Assembly (NCBI RefSeq): GCF_011752975.1
Contig: NZ_VWWP01000015.1
Span: 1-64,000 of the forward strand
Direction of reading: 5' to 3'
DNA length: 64,000 nt
DNA from: Chryseobacterium sp. Tr-659
Lineage (GTDB): Bacteria; Bacteroidota; Bacteroidia; Flavobacteriales; Weeksellaceae
The notes under the pieces were generated by a model, which saw only the letters and a list, made by a program, of their open reading frames with translations, did not search any database and had not been told where the DNA came from. The translations under genes and the position numbers were made by a program. Positions 35,708-44,910 of the stretch are shown here, piece by piece (the stretch's first letter is position 1; each line of letters starts with the position of its first letter).

Positions 35708-38530
35708 TTATTCTCTGTTTTTAACAAGGATCCAGCCTGTGTATTTTATTGGAGTTTTTTCTTTGTTAGACTCGTTCCAGGTAATATGATACCAATAGGT
35801 TCCCGTTACAAGTTTTTTATCAAAGTGTCTTCCATCCCATTTATAGTTATTGAATTTATTTCCGGTGAATACCATATTTCCATATCTGTCATATACTACA
35901 AACGAAAGGTTTTCTTTATACGCTAACTCACTATAATCTATAAAGTCATTTACATTATCTCCATTAGGTGTAATTGCATTTAACAGATTAGGAATTGTAA
36001 TTTCTACCGAAGTAGGAGTACAATTGTAAAAATCTTTTACATAGAAAGTATGCTGTCCTCTGCTTAATCCTGTGAAAGTATTAGAATCTTGCCAGTTAGC
36101 AGTTCCGTCTACAGCATATTTGTAAGGTGGTTTACCGCCTGTTGCAATTACTGTTGCAGTATTATTACTGATTTCGATGTTCTGGATTACCGGATCTTCT
36201 ACTTTTTTAACTCTTACGGTTTGTGTAAGGAAACATCCGTTTTTAGAAAGGATTACGGTATATTCTCCTACTCCCACGTTTCTGATTCCTGAGCTGGTTG
36301 CACCGGTACTCCATTGATATGAATCGTATCCAGGTCCTGCATCAAGATTGGTTTTAGCATCCATACAAATGTATTGGTCTACCAATATTGGAGATTTTTT
36401 TATAGGAAGTGTAATCAGTTCAATTTTAGCGTTTGCGGTACATCCTTCAGCAGTAGTTACCTTTACATAAACAAATCCGCCGGTTGAAGGGAAGTTTTCT
36501 GGTGTTGTAATCTCATTGATTCCTGCATTCAGATCACTCAATGTACGGTAGTATTTTTTTGTAACCGCATTATAATCTGTCACCTTCGCTTTAGTAAGAT
36601 CGAAATAGGCATAAGGGTCTACATCATACCAGCATGCTTTGATGCTTGCATCATAAACAATGAAAGGAACTACAGTAAGGTTTAATGTAACCTGCTCGCA
36701 ATCTGTAAACTCAACTGAGTTTCCACAGAATTTATAAACGATTTTATCCGGACCCAGGTATCCTGCAGTAGGATTATAGGTGATTGTTCCATTCGGGTTA
36801 ACCACAGCTGTACCATGTGCCGGTGGTGTTAAAATTACTACTGTACTTGGAACCACAGCTTGTGTAGACGAAGTAAATGTAGGCGTAATAATTTTAGTAG
36901 AACATGCGTTAAGATTCTGTGTTGTTTCTTTTAAACAGTTTTGTACTTTATAGATTGGTGTTGTAACAGGAGGACATGTTCCCATAGTTACTTTTACCGT
37001 ATAGTTTCCGGACTGTGTAGGAGTATAAGTAAATGTAGTTGCACCTGCGATGGCTACTCCATCACGGAACCATTGGTAGGTTTCGTATCCATCGTCTACT
37101 TCAAGAATAATTCCCGGTACACACTCTCCCGTCTTTTTAGCAATTACAGGGATTGATGAGAATCCTGCAAAATAACCTCCGTATCCAGCAGTACTGTATC
37201 CTCCGTTAATACCGGCAGTTACAGCTTTTGTAGAAGTAATGGAAATATTTCCGGTAACTCCTGTTATTCCATAGGTTACCCAGTTGGAATTTCCTGTTAA
37301 TGGGTAAGGTCCGTCAGCAGCTGCCGGAGCAACCCCGTTAACCATTACCGTAGCACCGGCTTCTGTTAAAATATTTAATTTTACAACGATATCCTGAACC
37401 GCACTGTTACCTCCGGTACCGATAGGCATTTCGTTGATTTTTCCAATTTCATCAATTTTTCTTGGAAGGAAACAGTTCAATGGCGGGATATAGTTGAATC
37501 CATTGGTTGCCTCACTGTTACCTACTCCTACAAATTGATACAGGTATACGTTTTTAGTTGTTGAAACTAACATGTTGGAATGGCCGGATGTACCTTGAGC
37601 TACATAGCTGGTTTCATTAATTCTATACCAGCCTCCTGCACTAAGTGTTGCAACAGGAGTTGTTCCTCCATTTAAATAAACTTCAGTATTATCTTCTGTA
37701 GCAATAACAAGTCCACCTTCCATATTCTGACTAGGAATCGTAGATCTTGTTTTTACAATGGCAAATGTATTTCCAAGTCTGTCAACCGGTACAGATTGAT
37801 CAAGAACCGGATCACTTCCTGATGGAGAAGTAGAGAAGTTGGCATTACAGCTTCCGTTAGTAAGTGTTACAGGTTTATCAGCAACTACTTTTGCTCCGAT
37901 AAAACCGTCTTTATTAGCAGATTGAGAACCTGATCCTGCAAAAATAAAGGATTGTCCTTTTTGCAATGTGAAAGACTGAGTGTTGGTGGTAGGACTGCCA
38001 TTGATAAAAACTACTCCGGCAGTAGCATTCCATGATACTGTTACATTCGTGTTGTCTTCAGTAGCAAGAATACCTGCAGTAAAGTTCTGAATACTGCTTG
38101 TTATGGTATTGGGAGAATTGGCAACAAAAAATGTTTTTCCTATTCCTGCTTTCCCTTTACTGGTAATTACTTCCCCGTGAGCACTCTGTGCAAGTCTTAA
38201 ACTACAGTAAAAAGGCTTTGTTCCTTTTAAATAAAGCCCTTTATTGCCAACGTTGAAAGCATCAGTAGTTGTTCCTGTGGAAATAAGGTTGTTGGCAACC
38301 TTATAGGTTTGTGGATTTCCTTTGCTGATGGTGACAGTAGTAACAACCGCATTGTTATTATATATGGTTACATCAAAAGGCGTTACCGAATCAGTTGAGA
38401 GGTAAAGCATGTTGGTGTAGTTTCCAACACTATCATAATAAGGAGCTATCCAATGCTCGGTATCTCTTTGTGCAAAGAGTGTATTAATTGTCAAAAAAAA
38501 TAATACCAAACTGAGTAGAAATCTTTTCAT
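35708..38530 (-). CDS. Giant T9SS type B surface protein 3
   Basis: 940 residues, signal peptide ending NTLFA-Q. Same short form as protein 2, without the acidic repeats. The N-terminal region has ATEDNTNVTVSWNAT and LQKGQSFIFAG; it differs from the others in its first loop (EHWIAPYYDSVGNY instead of EHWFAPM). Then Ig-like YQWFRDG (about 485), cadherin-like to CGNSVEFTDC (about 601), LDAGPGY (about 730), SprB-like GGKPPYKYA (about 800), T9SS type B domain from about 852 (TPNGDNVNDF, VYDRYGNMVF). Surface location is inferred from the sorting domain. Confidence 0.85.
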   Translation of the reverse strand: MKRFLLSLVLFFLTINTLFAQRDTEHWIAPYYDSVGNYTNMLYLSTDSVTPFDVTIYNNNAVVTTVTISKGNPQTYKVANNLISTGTTTDAFNVGNKGLYLKGTKPFYCSLRLAQSAHGEVITSKGKAGIGKTFFVANSPNTITSSIQNFTAGILATEDNTNVTVSWNATAGVVFINGSPTTNTQSFTLQKGQSFIFAGSGSQSANKDGFIGAKVVADKPVTLTNGSCNANFSTSPSGSDPVLDQSVPVDRLGNTFAIVKTRSTIPSQNMEGGLVIATEDNTEVYLNGGTTPVATLSAGGWYRINETSYVAQGTSGHSNMLVSTTKNVYLYQFVGVGNSEATNGFNYIPPLNCFLPRKIDEIGKINEMPIGTGGNSAVQDIVVKLNILTEAGATVMVNGVAPAAADGPYPLTGNSNWVTYGITGVTGNISITSTKAVTAGINGGYSTAGYGGYFAGFSSIPVIAKKTGECVPGIILEVDDGYETYQWFRDGVAIAGATTFTYTPTQSGNYTVKVTMGTCPPVTTPIYKVQNCLKETTQNLNACSTKIITPTFTSSTQAVVPSTVVILTPPAHGTAVVNPNGTITYNPTAGYLGPDKIVYKFCGNSVEFTDCEQVTLNLTVVPFIVYDASIKACWYDVDPYAYFDLTKAKVTDYNAVTKKYYRTLSDLNAGINEITTPENFPSTGGFVYVKVTTAEGCTANAKIELITLPIKKSPILVDQYICMDAKTNLDAGPGYDSYQWSTGATSSGIRNVGVGEYTVILSKNGCFLTQTVRVKKVEDPVIQNIEISNNTATVIATGGKPPYKYAVDGTANWQDSNTFTGLSRGQHTFYVKDFYNCTPTSVEITIPNLLNAITPNGDNVNDFIDYSELAYKENLSFVVYDRYGNMVFTGNKFNNYKWDGRHFDKKLVTGTYWYHITWNESNKEKTPIKYTGWILVKNRE

Positions 38531-38552
38531 GTTTATGGAATTAGGATTTCTA

Positions 38553-38560
38553 CAAAATTA
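38553..38560 (-). promoter_or_regulatory. -7 box of giant surface protein 3
   Basis: TAATTTTG on the minus strand, 23 bp before the ATG. No hairpin lies between genes 4 and 3, so some read-through from gene 4 is possible. Confidence 0.5.
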
Positions 38561-38608
38561 AAATAAAAAATGAAATACTTTTAATAAAATGTAAATAAAT
38601 GTTAAAAA

Positions 38609-41600
38609 TTATTCCCGATTTTTAATTAAAAGCCATCCTGAATACGAAACTGGTAATTGAGTGTCGGGCTCTGTCCATCTGATTATATACCAGTAAGTTC
38701 CCGTAGGAAGATTTCTTCCGTTTACCTTTCCGTCCCATGTATAGTCTTTACCAGAAGACTTATAAACCGAAGCTCCGTATCGGTCGGCAACTTCTATAAC
38801 TACGTTATGTTTTATTCTTAATTCTGAATAGTTGAGAACATCATTGATGCCATCTCCATTCGGAGTAATTGTATTGATAAGGTTAATAACCAGAAATTCT
38901 TTGGTTACATGGCGGCACCCATCTGAACCTAATACATATACGGTGTGAAGACCTCTTGATAATCCTGTGAAAACATTCGAAGTCTGATAATCAAAACCGT
39001 TTAATGAGTATTTATAAGGTGGTGTTCCTCCGGTTACAAAGACAGTGGCCGTAGATCCTGTTACCTCTATTTTGGTAATGACCGGAGACTGTGATGTGGT
39101 TACATTTACATACTGACGATAAACACATCCGTTGAATCCAAGATCTACATAATATGTCCCCGCTCCTGCAGAAATACTGGAACTGGTTGCTCCCGTGCTC
39201 CATAAGTAGGAAGTGAATCCCGGACCTGCATCCAGCATTACTTTTTCGTTGGAACAAATAACCTGATCATGAAGTCTTTCAGATTTTTTAGGCGCTTTCA
39301 GGCTAAGGGTTAATATAGCTGTATTTGGACATGCTGTACTGCTTTGGAATCTTACATAAAATACAGTGGTAGAAGTAAGAGTCTGTAAGGCAGATATAGA
39401 ATTTATTCCAGCCTGTGCATTAGCTAATGAAGTGTAGAATGATAGAATTACCCCTGGATCTGCGGTGAACAGCCCTTTGTAGTCGTTAAGGTTAACAGCT
39501 TCAGAACCATTAAGATCATTGTCACAAATGTCAGATGTTCCGTTATTGGTGATTAGAGGAATCTTATTTCCTATCGTAAAATTGATCTGTCCCAAAGCAG
39601 GAGGACATTCTCCGGTATTGGCAGATACTCTTACATAAACAGTTGTATTGGCAGTAAAGGTCCAGTTAGCCGGAAGTGTATTATTATTTCCAGCATTGGC
39701 GTCAGCCTGGTTAAGATAATATCTGACTGTGAAATTTGCAGAGTTGGTAACAATCTGAGGAGTTACATTAGCAAAATTAACACTTACAATTCCGTCAAAA
39801 TTATCATCACAAATATTCGCATTGAAGTTATTTGTGTTAAGATTCGGAGAAGGATTGATGTTCAGTGTAATAGCAGCTGTTTTAGAACATCCGTATTGAG
39901 AAGTCATATTGGCATACACCGTTCCTGCCGGCCCGGAATAGGTAGTAGGATTGGTAATTGCTCCTGTTAAATTCGCATTGGTGAAATAGGTGATTGTAGT
40001 ACCAGGTTCTGTAGTAACCACAGCTGTTGTAAGGTTGAATGTTCCATTTCCGGTGGTGGCAGCACAAGAGCTTAAAGTAGCGTTGGTTGTCTGAAAAATA
40101 TGAGTATTGATCACTACTTTGAAATATTCAAAAGCAGCCGGATTTCCGGTACCTTGGATATAATAAGTGAATGTATCCGTTGTATTAACTGTTATGCCGG
40201 CATTGGGAGTATAAGTAATTTGTCCTGTAACAGGATTTACACTCACTGTCCCATTGGTAGGCTGTACAATAATATTGGTACTGGCCGGATCAATAGTCTG
40301 GCTGGAATTGGTGAACACCGGAGTAATTACTTTTGTATTACATGATCCGATATCATAAGTAGTTGTAGTAATCGGTGGACAAGCCGTATAATCGAATTCT
40401 GCCGTCATTCTGGATTCGCAGTTCGTTTTCGTAATATAGCATGTATATACTCCGGTTCCGTATAGATCCGGGTTGATGGATGGAGATGTCGCTCCTGGAA
40501 TAGCCGTTCCGTTCAAATACCATTGGTAAGCATCATAGCCACTTTCTACGGAAAGTTGAACACCATTATAACAATCTCCTGTTTTAGTGATTACCGGGAT
40601 AGAAGAAAAACCGGCAAAATACCCTCCGTATCCTACTGCACCGTTTCCGGCGGCAATTCCTGCGGTAACCGGTTTTGTAGAATTTACTGTAATATTTCCC
40701 GTAACACTTGGGATAGAGTACGTCACCCAGTTTGGGTTTCCTGTCACAGGTGCAGGACCGTTATTGGTAATTGGATTTCCGTTTACGGTTACTACAGCTC
40801 CCGCCTGAGTAATGATATTGAGTCTGGTATTGAATGTATCAGTTCCTATTTTATTGATTGCTCCGATCTCATTGATTTCTTTAGGCAGAAAACAGCTTAA
40901 AGGTGGTATGAAATTCATTCCTCCCGTAGCATAAATATTACCAGTAGAAGTTCCGGCAAGAAGCTGATATACATAAACGTTGTTGTTCGCGGAGATGCTC
41001 ATATTATAGTTCCCGTTTACCTGAGTCATATAATTAATTCCCTGTACTACATAATATTTTCCGGCGTTCAGTGTAAGATTATTCACAGGAGTTCCGTTCA
41101 CGGTCAGCTTGGTATTGTCTACGGTGGCTATCACTAGCGCTGCTTCCATTCCTGAGGTAGTGGGCCCGTTTCCTTTAACCATAACAAAATCTTTCCCTAA
41201 CCTTTCTATAGGAACAGCCTGATCCATCAGAACATCTACGTTAGTGTTGTTAAAAGTGGTATAAATACTGTTGAAGTTTCCGTTGGTTACGGATATAGGT
41301 TTGTTGGCAACTATTTTAGCGCCCACTAATCCAGTTAAGTTGTTGGAGTTTAAGTTACTCTGCGCTTCAATGATATAGGATTTACCTTTGTTAATGGTGA
41401 AAGTTCTTGAAGGGGTTGAAATACCATCCGAGAAAACCACCCCGGGATTATATCCTGATAAGGTTACAGTGGTATTGTCTTCCGTAGCGGTAACGCCAAT
41501 GGTAGAATTTACATAAGGCTTTGCTGTGGTGTTGGGAGCCATTCCTACAAAGAAAGTTTTACCGAGGCCGGCGGCTCCTTTTGAGGTGACGAACTCCGCC

Positions 41601-41953
41601 TGGTCCGAAACTGTAAACCTGTAGCTGGCAAAGAATTTTTTGCCTCCTTTTACATACAATCCCATTGAAGTGGGAGTAAACAGGTTGGAAAGGGTAGAGG
41701 CAATCATCATATTATTAGGGATGAGTACCTGGGTAGGATTTCCTTTACTGATCTGTACCGTAGAAATTACATTGTTATTATTGTAAATCTGTACAGAGAA
41801 AGGTACAATTTCGTTGGTAGAAAGGTATACATAACCTTTAGGGGTTCCCTGAAGATTGCTGGCAGACATAGGAGCAAACCAGTGTTCAGTATCCAATTGT
41901 GCATTTACTGATAAACAAAGAAAAATGCAAACAGCGAGTAGAAATTTTTTCAT
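38609..41953 (-). CDS. Giant T9SS type B surface protein 4
   Basis: 1114 residues, signal peptide ending LSVNA-Q. Long form like protein 1, with two acidic repeats (CDDNFDG about 714, CDNDLNG about 811). The N-terminal region has EHWFAPMSASN, ATEDNTTVTLSGYNP and INKGKSYIIEA. Further: Ig-like YQWYLNG (about 474), cadherin-like DTFTYYIQG (about 599), LDAGPGF with YLWSTGATS (about 906), SprB-like GGTPPYKYS (about 977), and T9SS type B domain from about 1029 (TPNGDGINDV, ADRYGASVY). It is the promoter-proximal gene of the array, 193 bp from tsf. Binding partner unknown. Confidence 0.85.
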   Translation of the reverse strand: MKKFLLAVCIFLCLSVNAQLDTEHWFAPMSASNLQGTPKGYVYLSTNEIVPFSVQIYNNNNVISTVQISKGNPTQVLIPNNMMIASTLSNLFTPTSMGLYVKGGKKFFASYRFTVSDQAEFVTSKGAAGLGKTFFVGMAPNTTAKPYVNSTIGVTATEDNTTVTLSGYNPGVVFSDGISTPSRTFTINKGKSYIIEAQSNLNSNNLTGLVGAKIVANKPISVTNGNFNSIYTTFNNTNVDVLMDQAVPIERLGKDFVMVKGNGPTTSGMEAALVIATVDNTKLTVNGTPVNNLTLNAGKYYVVQGINYMTQVNGNYNMSISANNNVYVYQLLAGTSTGNIYATGGMNFIPPLSCFLPKEINEIGAINKIGTDTFNTRLNIITQAGAVVTVNGNPITNNGPAPVTGNPNWVTYSIPSVTGNITVNSTKPVTAGIAAGNGAVGYGGYFAGFSSIPVITKTGDCYNGVQLSVESGYDAYQWYLNGTAIPGATSPSINPDLYGTGVYTCYITKTNCESRMTAEFDYTACPPITTTTYDIGSCNTKVITPVFTNSSQTIDPASTNIIVQPTNGTVSVNPVTGQITYTPNAGITVNTTDTFTYYIQGTGNPAAFEYFKVVINTHIFQTTNATLSSCAATTGNGTFNLTTAVVTTEPGTTITYFTNANLTGAITNPTTYSGPAGTVYANMTSQYGCSKTAAITLNINPSPNLNTNNFNANICDDNFDGIVSVNFANVTPQIVTNSANFTVRYYLNQADANAGNNNTLPANWTFTANTTVYVRVSANTGECPPALGQINFTIGNKIPLITNNGTSDICDNDLNGSEAVNLNDYKGLFTADPGVILSFYTSLANAQAGINSISALQTLTSTTVFYVRFQSSTACPNTAILTLSLKAPKKSERLHDQVICSNEKVMLDAGPGFTSYLWSTGATSSSISAGAGTYYVDLGFNGCVYRQYVNVTTSQSPVITKIEVTGSTATVFVTGGTPPYKYSLNGFDYQTSNVFTGLSRGLHTVYVLGSDGCRHVTKEFLVINLINTITPNGDGINDVLNYSELRIKHNVVIEVADRYGASVYKSSGKDYTWDGKVNGRNLPTGTYWYIIRWTEPDTQLPVSYSGWLLIKNRE

Positions 41954-41972
41954 GCGTTACTATAAGGGGCCG

Positions 41973-41980
41973 CAAATTTA
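41973..41980 (-). promoter_or_regulatory. -7 box of giant surface protein 4
   Basis: TAAATTTG on the minus strand, 20 bp before the ATG, the same spacing as for protein 1. Confidence 0.55.
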
Positions 41981-42100
41981 AGCATTAATAATCAATTTTT
42001 TATATAAAAAAAACTTTGAAATTGAGATTATAGCGTAATTATTTAATATTTAAAATTGGCTTCATATTGTGTTAATAATCGCATTTGTTTTCCAATAAAA

Positions 42101-42125
42101 AATCCCGGTGAACTTCACCGGGATT
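42101..42125 (-). terminator. Terminator of tsf
   Basis: A 12-bp perfect stem AATCCCGGTGAA / TTCACCGGGATT with a single-base centre; on the minus strand followed by TTTTTTATTGG. Confidence 0.88.
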
Positions 42126-42146
42126 AAATATTTTTTGAAAGATTGA

Positions 42147-42974
42147 TTAAGCTAAGCTTACTCTTACAAATCCTGTTACTTTAAGATCTGCGTTTACAGA
42201 TTTTACGTAATCAGCAACTGAGATACTTCCGTCTTTAATGAAATCCTGGTGTACCAAAGTGTTGTCTTTGTAGAATCTCTGCATTTTTCCTTTAAGGATA
42301 TTGTCGATAATGTTTGCAGGCTTACCTTCTTCAGTAAGTTTGTGTCTTTCGATCTCTAATTCTCTGTCAATAGTTTCCTGAGAAACAGCATTTTCATCCA
42401 AAGCGATTGGATTCATTGCAGCAACCTGCATAGAAACAGCTTTAGCAGCCTCATCAGCTCCGTCTACTTTAGCAGAAAGAGAAGTGATTGCAGCAATTTT
42501 GTTTCCAGCGTGGATGTAAGCTCCTAAGAAATCTCCCTGGATTCTTTCGAAAGATCCGATCTCGATTTTCTCACCGATAACTCCTGTTTGCTCAACTAAT
42601 TTCTCAGCAACAGTGATTCCGTGGAAGTCTGTAGCTAAAAGCTCTTCTTTAGTAGCAGCGAAGATTGCCATTTCAGCTAATTCATAAGCTAGCTCAATGA
42701 ACGCTTCGTTTTTAGCAACAAAGTCAGTTTCGCAGTTTAAAGAGATAACAGCACCTAAAGTGTTGTCTTCGTTTACTCTTGCGATTACCGCACCTTCAGT
42801 AGACTCTCTGTCAGCTCTGTTAGCAGCAACTTTCTGTCCTTTTTTTCTAAGGATATCTACCGCTTTTTCGAAGTCTCCTTCAGCTTCAACTAGAGCTTTC
42901 TTGCAGTCCATCATACCTGCACCTGTTTGGTTTCTTAATTTAGCTACGTCTGCAGCAACTGGTGTATAAGACAT
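42147..42974 (-). CDS. tsf: Elongation factor Ts
   Basis: 275 residues. N-terminal UBA-like domain with VAKLRNQTGAGMMDCKKAL, then the conserved core (DILRKKGQKVAANRADRESTEG, NCETDFVAKN) and dimerisation region. It exchanges GDP for GTP on EF-Tu. Unusually it is not directly behind rpsB but 17 kb away in opposite orientation, with its own promoter box at 43035 and own terminator. Confidence 0.97.
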   Translation of the reverse strand: MSYTPVAADVAKLRNQTGAGMMDCKKALVEAEGDFEKAVDILRKKGQKVAANRADRESTEGAVIARVNEDNTLGAVISLNCETDFVAKNEAFIELAYELAEMAIFAATKEELLATDFHGITVAEKLVEQTGVIGEKIEIGSFERIQGDFLGAYIHAGNKIAAITSLSAKVDGADEAAKAVSMQVAAMNPIALDENAVSQETIDRELEIERHKLTEEGKPANIIDNILKGKMQRFYKDNTLVHQDFIKDGSISVADYVKSVNADLKVTGFVRVSLA

Positions 42975-43034
42975 AATATCTATTATTTTTTATTTAAGAT
43001 TAGTATTAATTTTTAGCTTAATTTTAGAGCAGTG

Positions 43035-43042
43035 CAAAGATA
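43035..43042 (-). promoter_or_regulatory. Bacteroidota -7 box for tsf
   Basis: TATCTTTG on the minus strand, 61 bp before the ATG, giving an untranslated leader of about 50 nt. Confidence 0.6.
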
Positions 43043-43117
43043 ATGATTTTAATGATAAACTAAAAAATGACTTTTCACGTTATTAATATATTTAATACTA
43101 TTTTAAAGATTTGATTA

Positions 43118-43846
43118 ATGAAAAAAATCTTCTTCCTTCTATTTATATGCATTTTTTCACTTGGTTTTTCCCAAAAAAAGAAAAAAACAAAATCGAAAGC
43201 TGTTGTTGAAAAAGAAACGGTGATCATTTATACAGAGCAAGAAGCTGAGATCTCAAAAGAAGCGAGAGTAATAGCCGGTTTTCTGAAACAAAATCCCGGG
43301 CATGCGCGAACAGATTATTTTAAAAGAAGGCTAATTGATATTATTATGGCTGATAATTCTCCGGAAGCGAAGCCTACAATCAAACCGATTAATAAAGAAA
43401 AGATTGAAAATATTGTAAAAAATAATGAGCTGAACAGCGGTAAAACATTTGCTTCCAATAAAACATCATCATCTGCGGCAGCAAAACCTGATAGAAGTAT
43501 AAATTACGCATCTGTAGGATCTGCAAAGAAAAGCGCCGGAACAAGTAGTAAATCTGAACCTAGTGATGAAGCTAAAAAAACAGCTGCAATGCTTACGCAC
43601 ATATTCAATAATGATACGAATAAGAATGAAGCATATATTAATATTAAAAACCGTTCCGCATGTAATCTTATCGTAAAAATCAGTGGGAAAAAATATTATA
43701 ATCTGACCGTGCCGGCGAAAGGAGAAAATTTTATTCTGGTAGATAAAGGAGAATATGTAATGACCACTATGGTATGTGATGCCAAATATTCTGCAGTGAA
43801 GAAAATTGACCAGGACATTGAAATTGCACTCAATGTTGCGGAATAA
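43118..43846 (+). CDS. Secreted protein of the CN-GEN family, plus-strand member
   Basis: 242 residues, signal peptide ending LGFS-Q followed by a Lys-rich stretch. A helical block (EISKEARVIAGFLKQNPGH) replaces the HPDDPxxSVLKP block of its paralogs. A Ser/Ala/Lys-rich linker precedes the C-terminal domain (about 170-240) with NRSACNLIVKISGKKYYNLTVPAKGENF and MVCDAKYSAVK, nearly matching the gene at 25708. It lies directly outside tsf and points the opposite way to its three paralogs. Function unknown. Confidence 0.8.
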   Translation: MKKIFFLLFICIFSLGFSQKKKKTKSKAVVEKETVIIYTEQEAEISKEARVIAGFLKQNPGHARTDYFKRRLIDIIMADNSPEAKPTIKPINKEKIENIVKNNELNSGKTFASNKTSSSAAAKPDRSINYASVGSAKKSAGTSSKSEPSDEAKKTAAMLTHIFNNDTNKNEAYINIKNRSACNLIVKISGKKYYNLTVPAKGENFILVDKGEYVMTTMVCDAKYSAVKKIDQDIEIALNVAE

Positions 43847-43867
43847 AAACAGGAAGAAAACTAAAGT

Positions 43868-43900
43868 AAAAAAGGTTAAGAAATTTTTCTTAACCTTTTT
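43868..43900. terminator. Bidirectional terminator between the 43118 gene and accA
   Basis: AAAAAGGTTAAGAA pairs with TTCTTAACCTTTTT across a short T-rich loop; A- and T-tracts on both sides suit both convergent genes. Confidence 0.85.
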
Positions 43901-43904
43901 ATTT

Positions 43905-44861
43905 TTATCCTTTAAACTGACCCATCGCAATGAATTTATCCTGTCTCTGGGTTTCAAGCTCCTGTCCTGTGAATTTGGAGAAAGCTTTGATATTTTGTAA
44001 AATTGAATTTTTCAAGTTCAAATAGGTGGTTTCCGGATCATATTGAGCGCCTCCTAGCGGTTCTTCAATAATTCCATCAATGAATTTCTCTCTTAAAGCA
44101 TCCTTTGGAGTAAGGTTTAATGCATTGGCTGCATCTTCCTTGTGATCCCAGTTTCTCCATAAGATTGAAGAGCAGCTTTCCGGTGCAATTACAGTATACC
44201 ATGTATTTTCCAACATGTAAACTTTATTTCCTACGCCTATTCCCAGTGCTCCACCACTTGCTCCTTCTCCGATGATGTAAGTGAAGATTGGAGTTTTAAG
44301 CTGTACCATTTCAAAAATATTTCTTGCAATAGCTTCACCTTGTCCTCTTTCTTCAGCTTCCAATCCCGGATAGGCTCCCGGTGTGTCTACTAAAGTTACC
44401 ACAGGGATATTGAACTTTTCAGCAAGCTTCATCAGTCTTAAAGCTTTTCTGTATCCTTCCGGATTAGGCATCCCGAATCTTCTGTGCTGTCTTTCTTTAG
44501 TCGTTCTTCCTTTTTGAGTCCCTATGATCATCACTTTCTGACCATCCAGGGTAATCAATCCTCCAATCATTGCCGGGTCATCAGCGAAATTTCTGTCTCC
44601 ATGAAGTTCTAAGAAACTGCCTTTGTCTGCCATTCCGTTGATATAGTCCAAAGTATAAGGACGATCCGGATGACGGGACAGTTGTACTCTTTGCCAAGGT
44701 GTAAGATTTTCATAGATTTCTTTTTTCTTTTCTAAAATCTTATCCTCAATCTGGCTGCATGCTAATTTTACATCAACACCACTTTCTTCTCCTACTAAAG
44801 AACACGTCTGGTATTGATCCATCAATTCTTTGATAGGAAGTTCGAAACTTAAATATTCCAT
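43905..44861 (-). CDS. accA: Acetyl-CoA carboxylase carboxyltransferase subunit alpha
   Basis: 318 residues. The carboxyltransferase signature is clear: LHGDRNFADDPAMIGGL near 85, RRFGMPNPEGYRKALRL near 130, DTPGAYPGLEAEERGQGEAIA near 165 and GEGASGGALGIGVG near 205. With AccD it transfers CO2 from biotin to acetyl-CoA, the committed step of fatty-acid synthesis. It is separate from accB and accC (58-60 kb). A -7 box lies 24 bp upstream. Confidence 0.97.
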   Translation of the reverse strand: MEYLSFELPIKELMDQYQTCSLVGEESGVDVKLACSQIEDKILEKKKEIYENLTPWQRVQLSRHPDRPYTLDYINGMADKGSFLELHGDRNFADDPAMIGGLITLDGQKVMIIGTQKGRTTKERQHRRFGMPNPEGYRKALRLMKLAEKFNIPVVTLVDTPGAYPGLEAEERGQGEAIARNIFEMVQLKTPIFTYIIGEGASGGALGIGVGNKVYMLENTWYTVIAPESCSSILWRNWDHKEDAANALNLTPKDALREKFIDGIIEEPLGGAQYDPETTYLNLKNSILQNIKAFSKFTGQELETQRQDKFIAMGQFKG

Positions 44862-44884
44862 TTCTTGAAGTAAATTAAATCTTT

Positions 44885-44892
44885 CAAATGTA
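44885..44892 (-). promoter_or_regulatory. Bacteroidota -7 box for accA
   Basis: TACATTTG on the minus strand fits TAnnTTTG. Confidence 0.5.
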
Positions 44893-44910
44893 TGAAAAAT
44901 TATGTTAATT

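Noticed and set aside
43469..43957. 162-codon minus-strand frame over the 43118 gene and terminator
   Set aside because: It runs through a bidirectional terminator and is antisense to a gene with signal peptide and family motifs; composition is Phe/Ile-rich shadow sequence.
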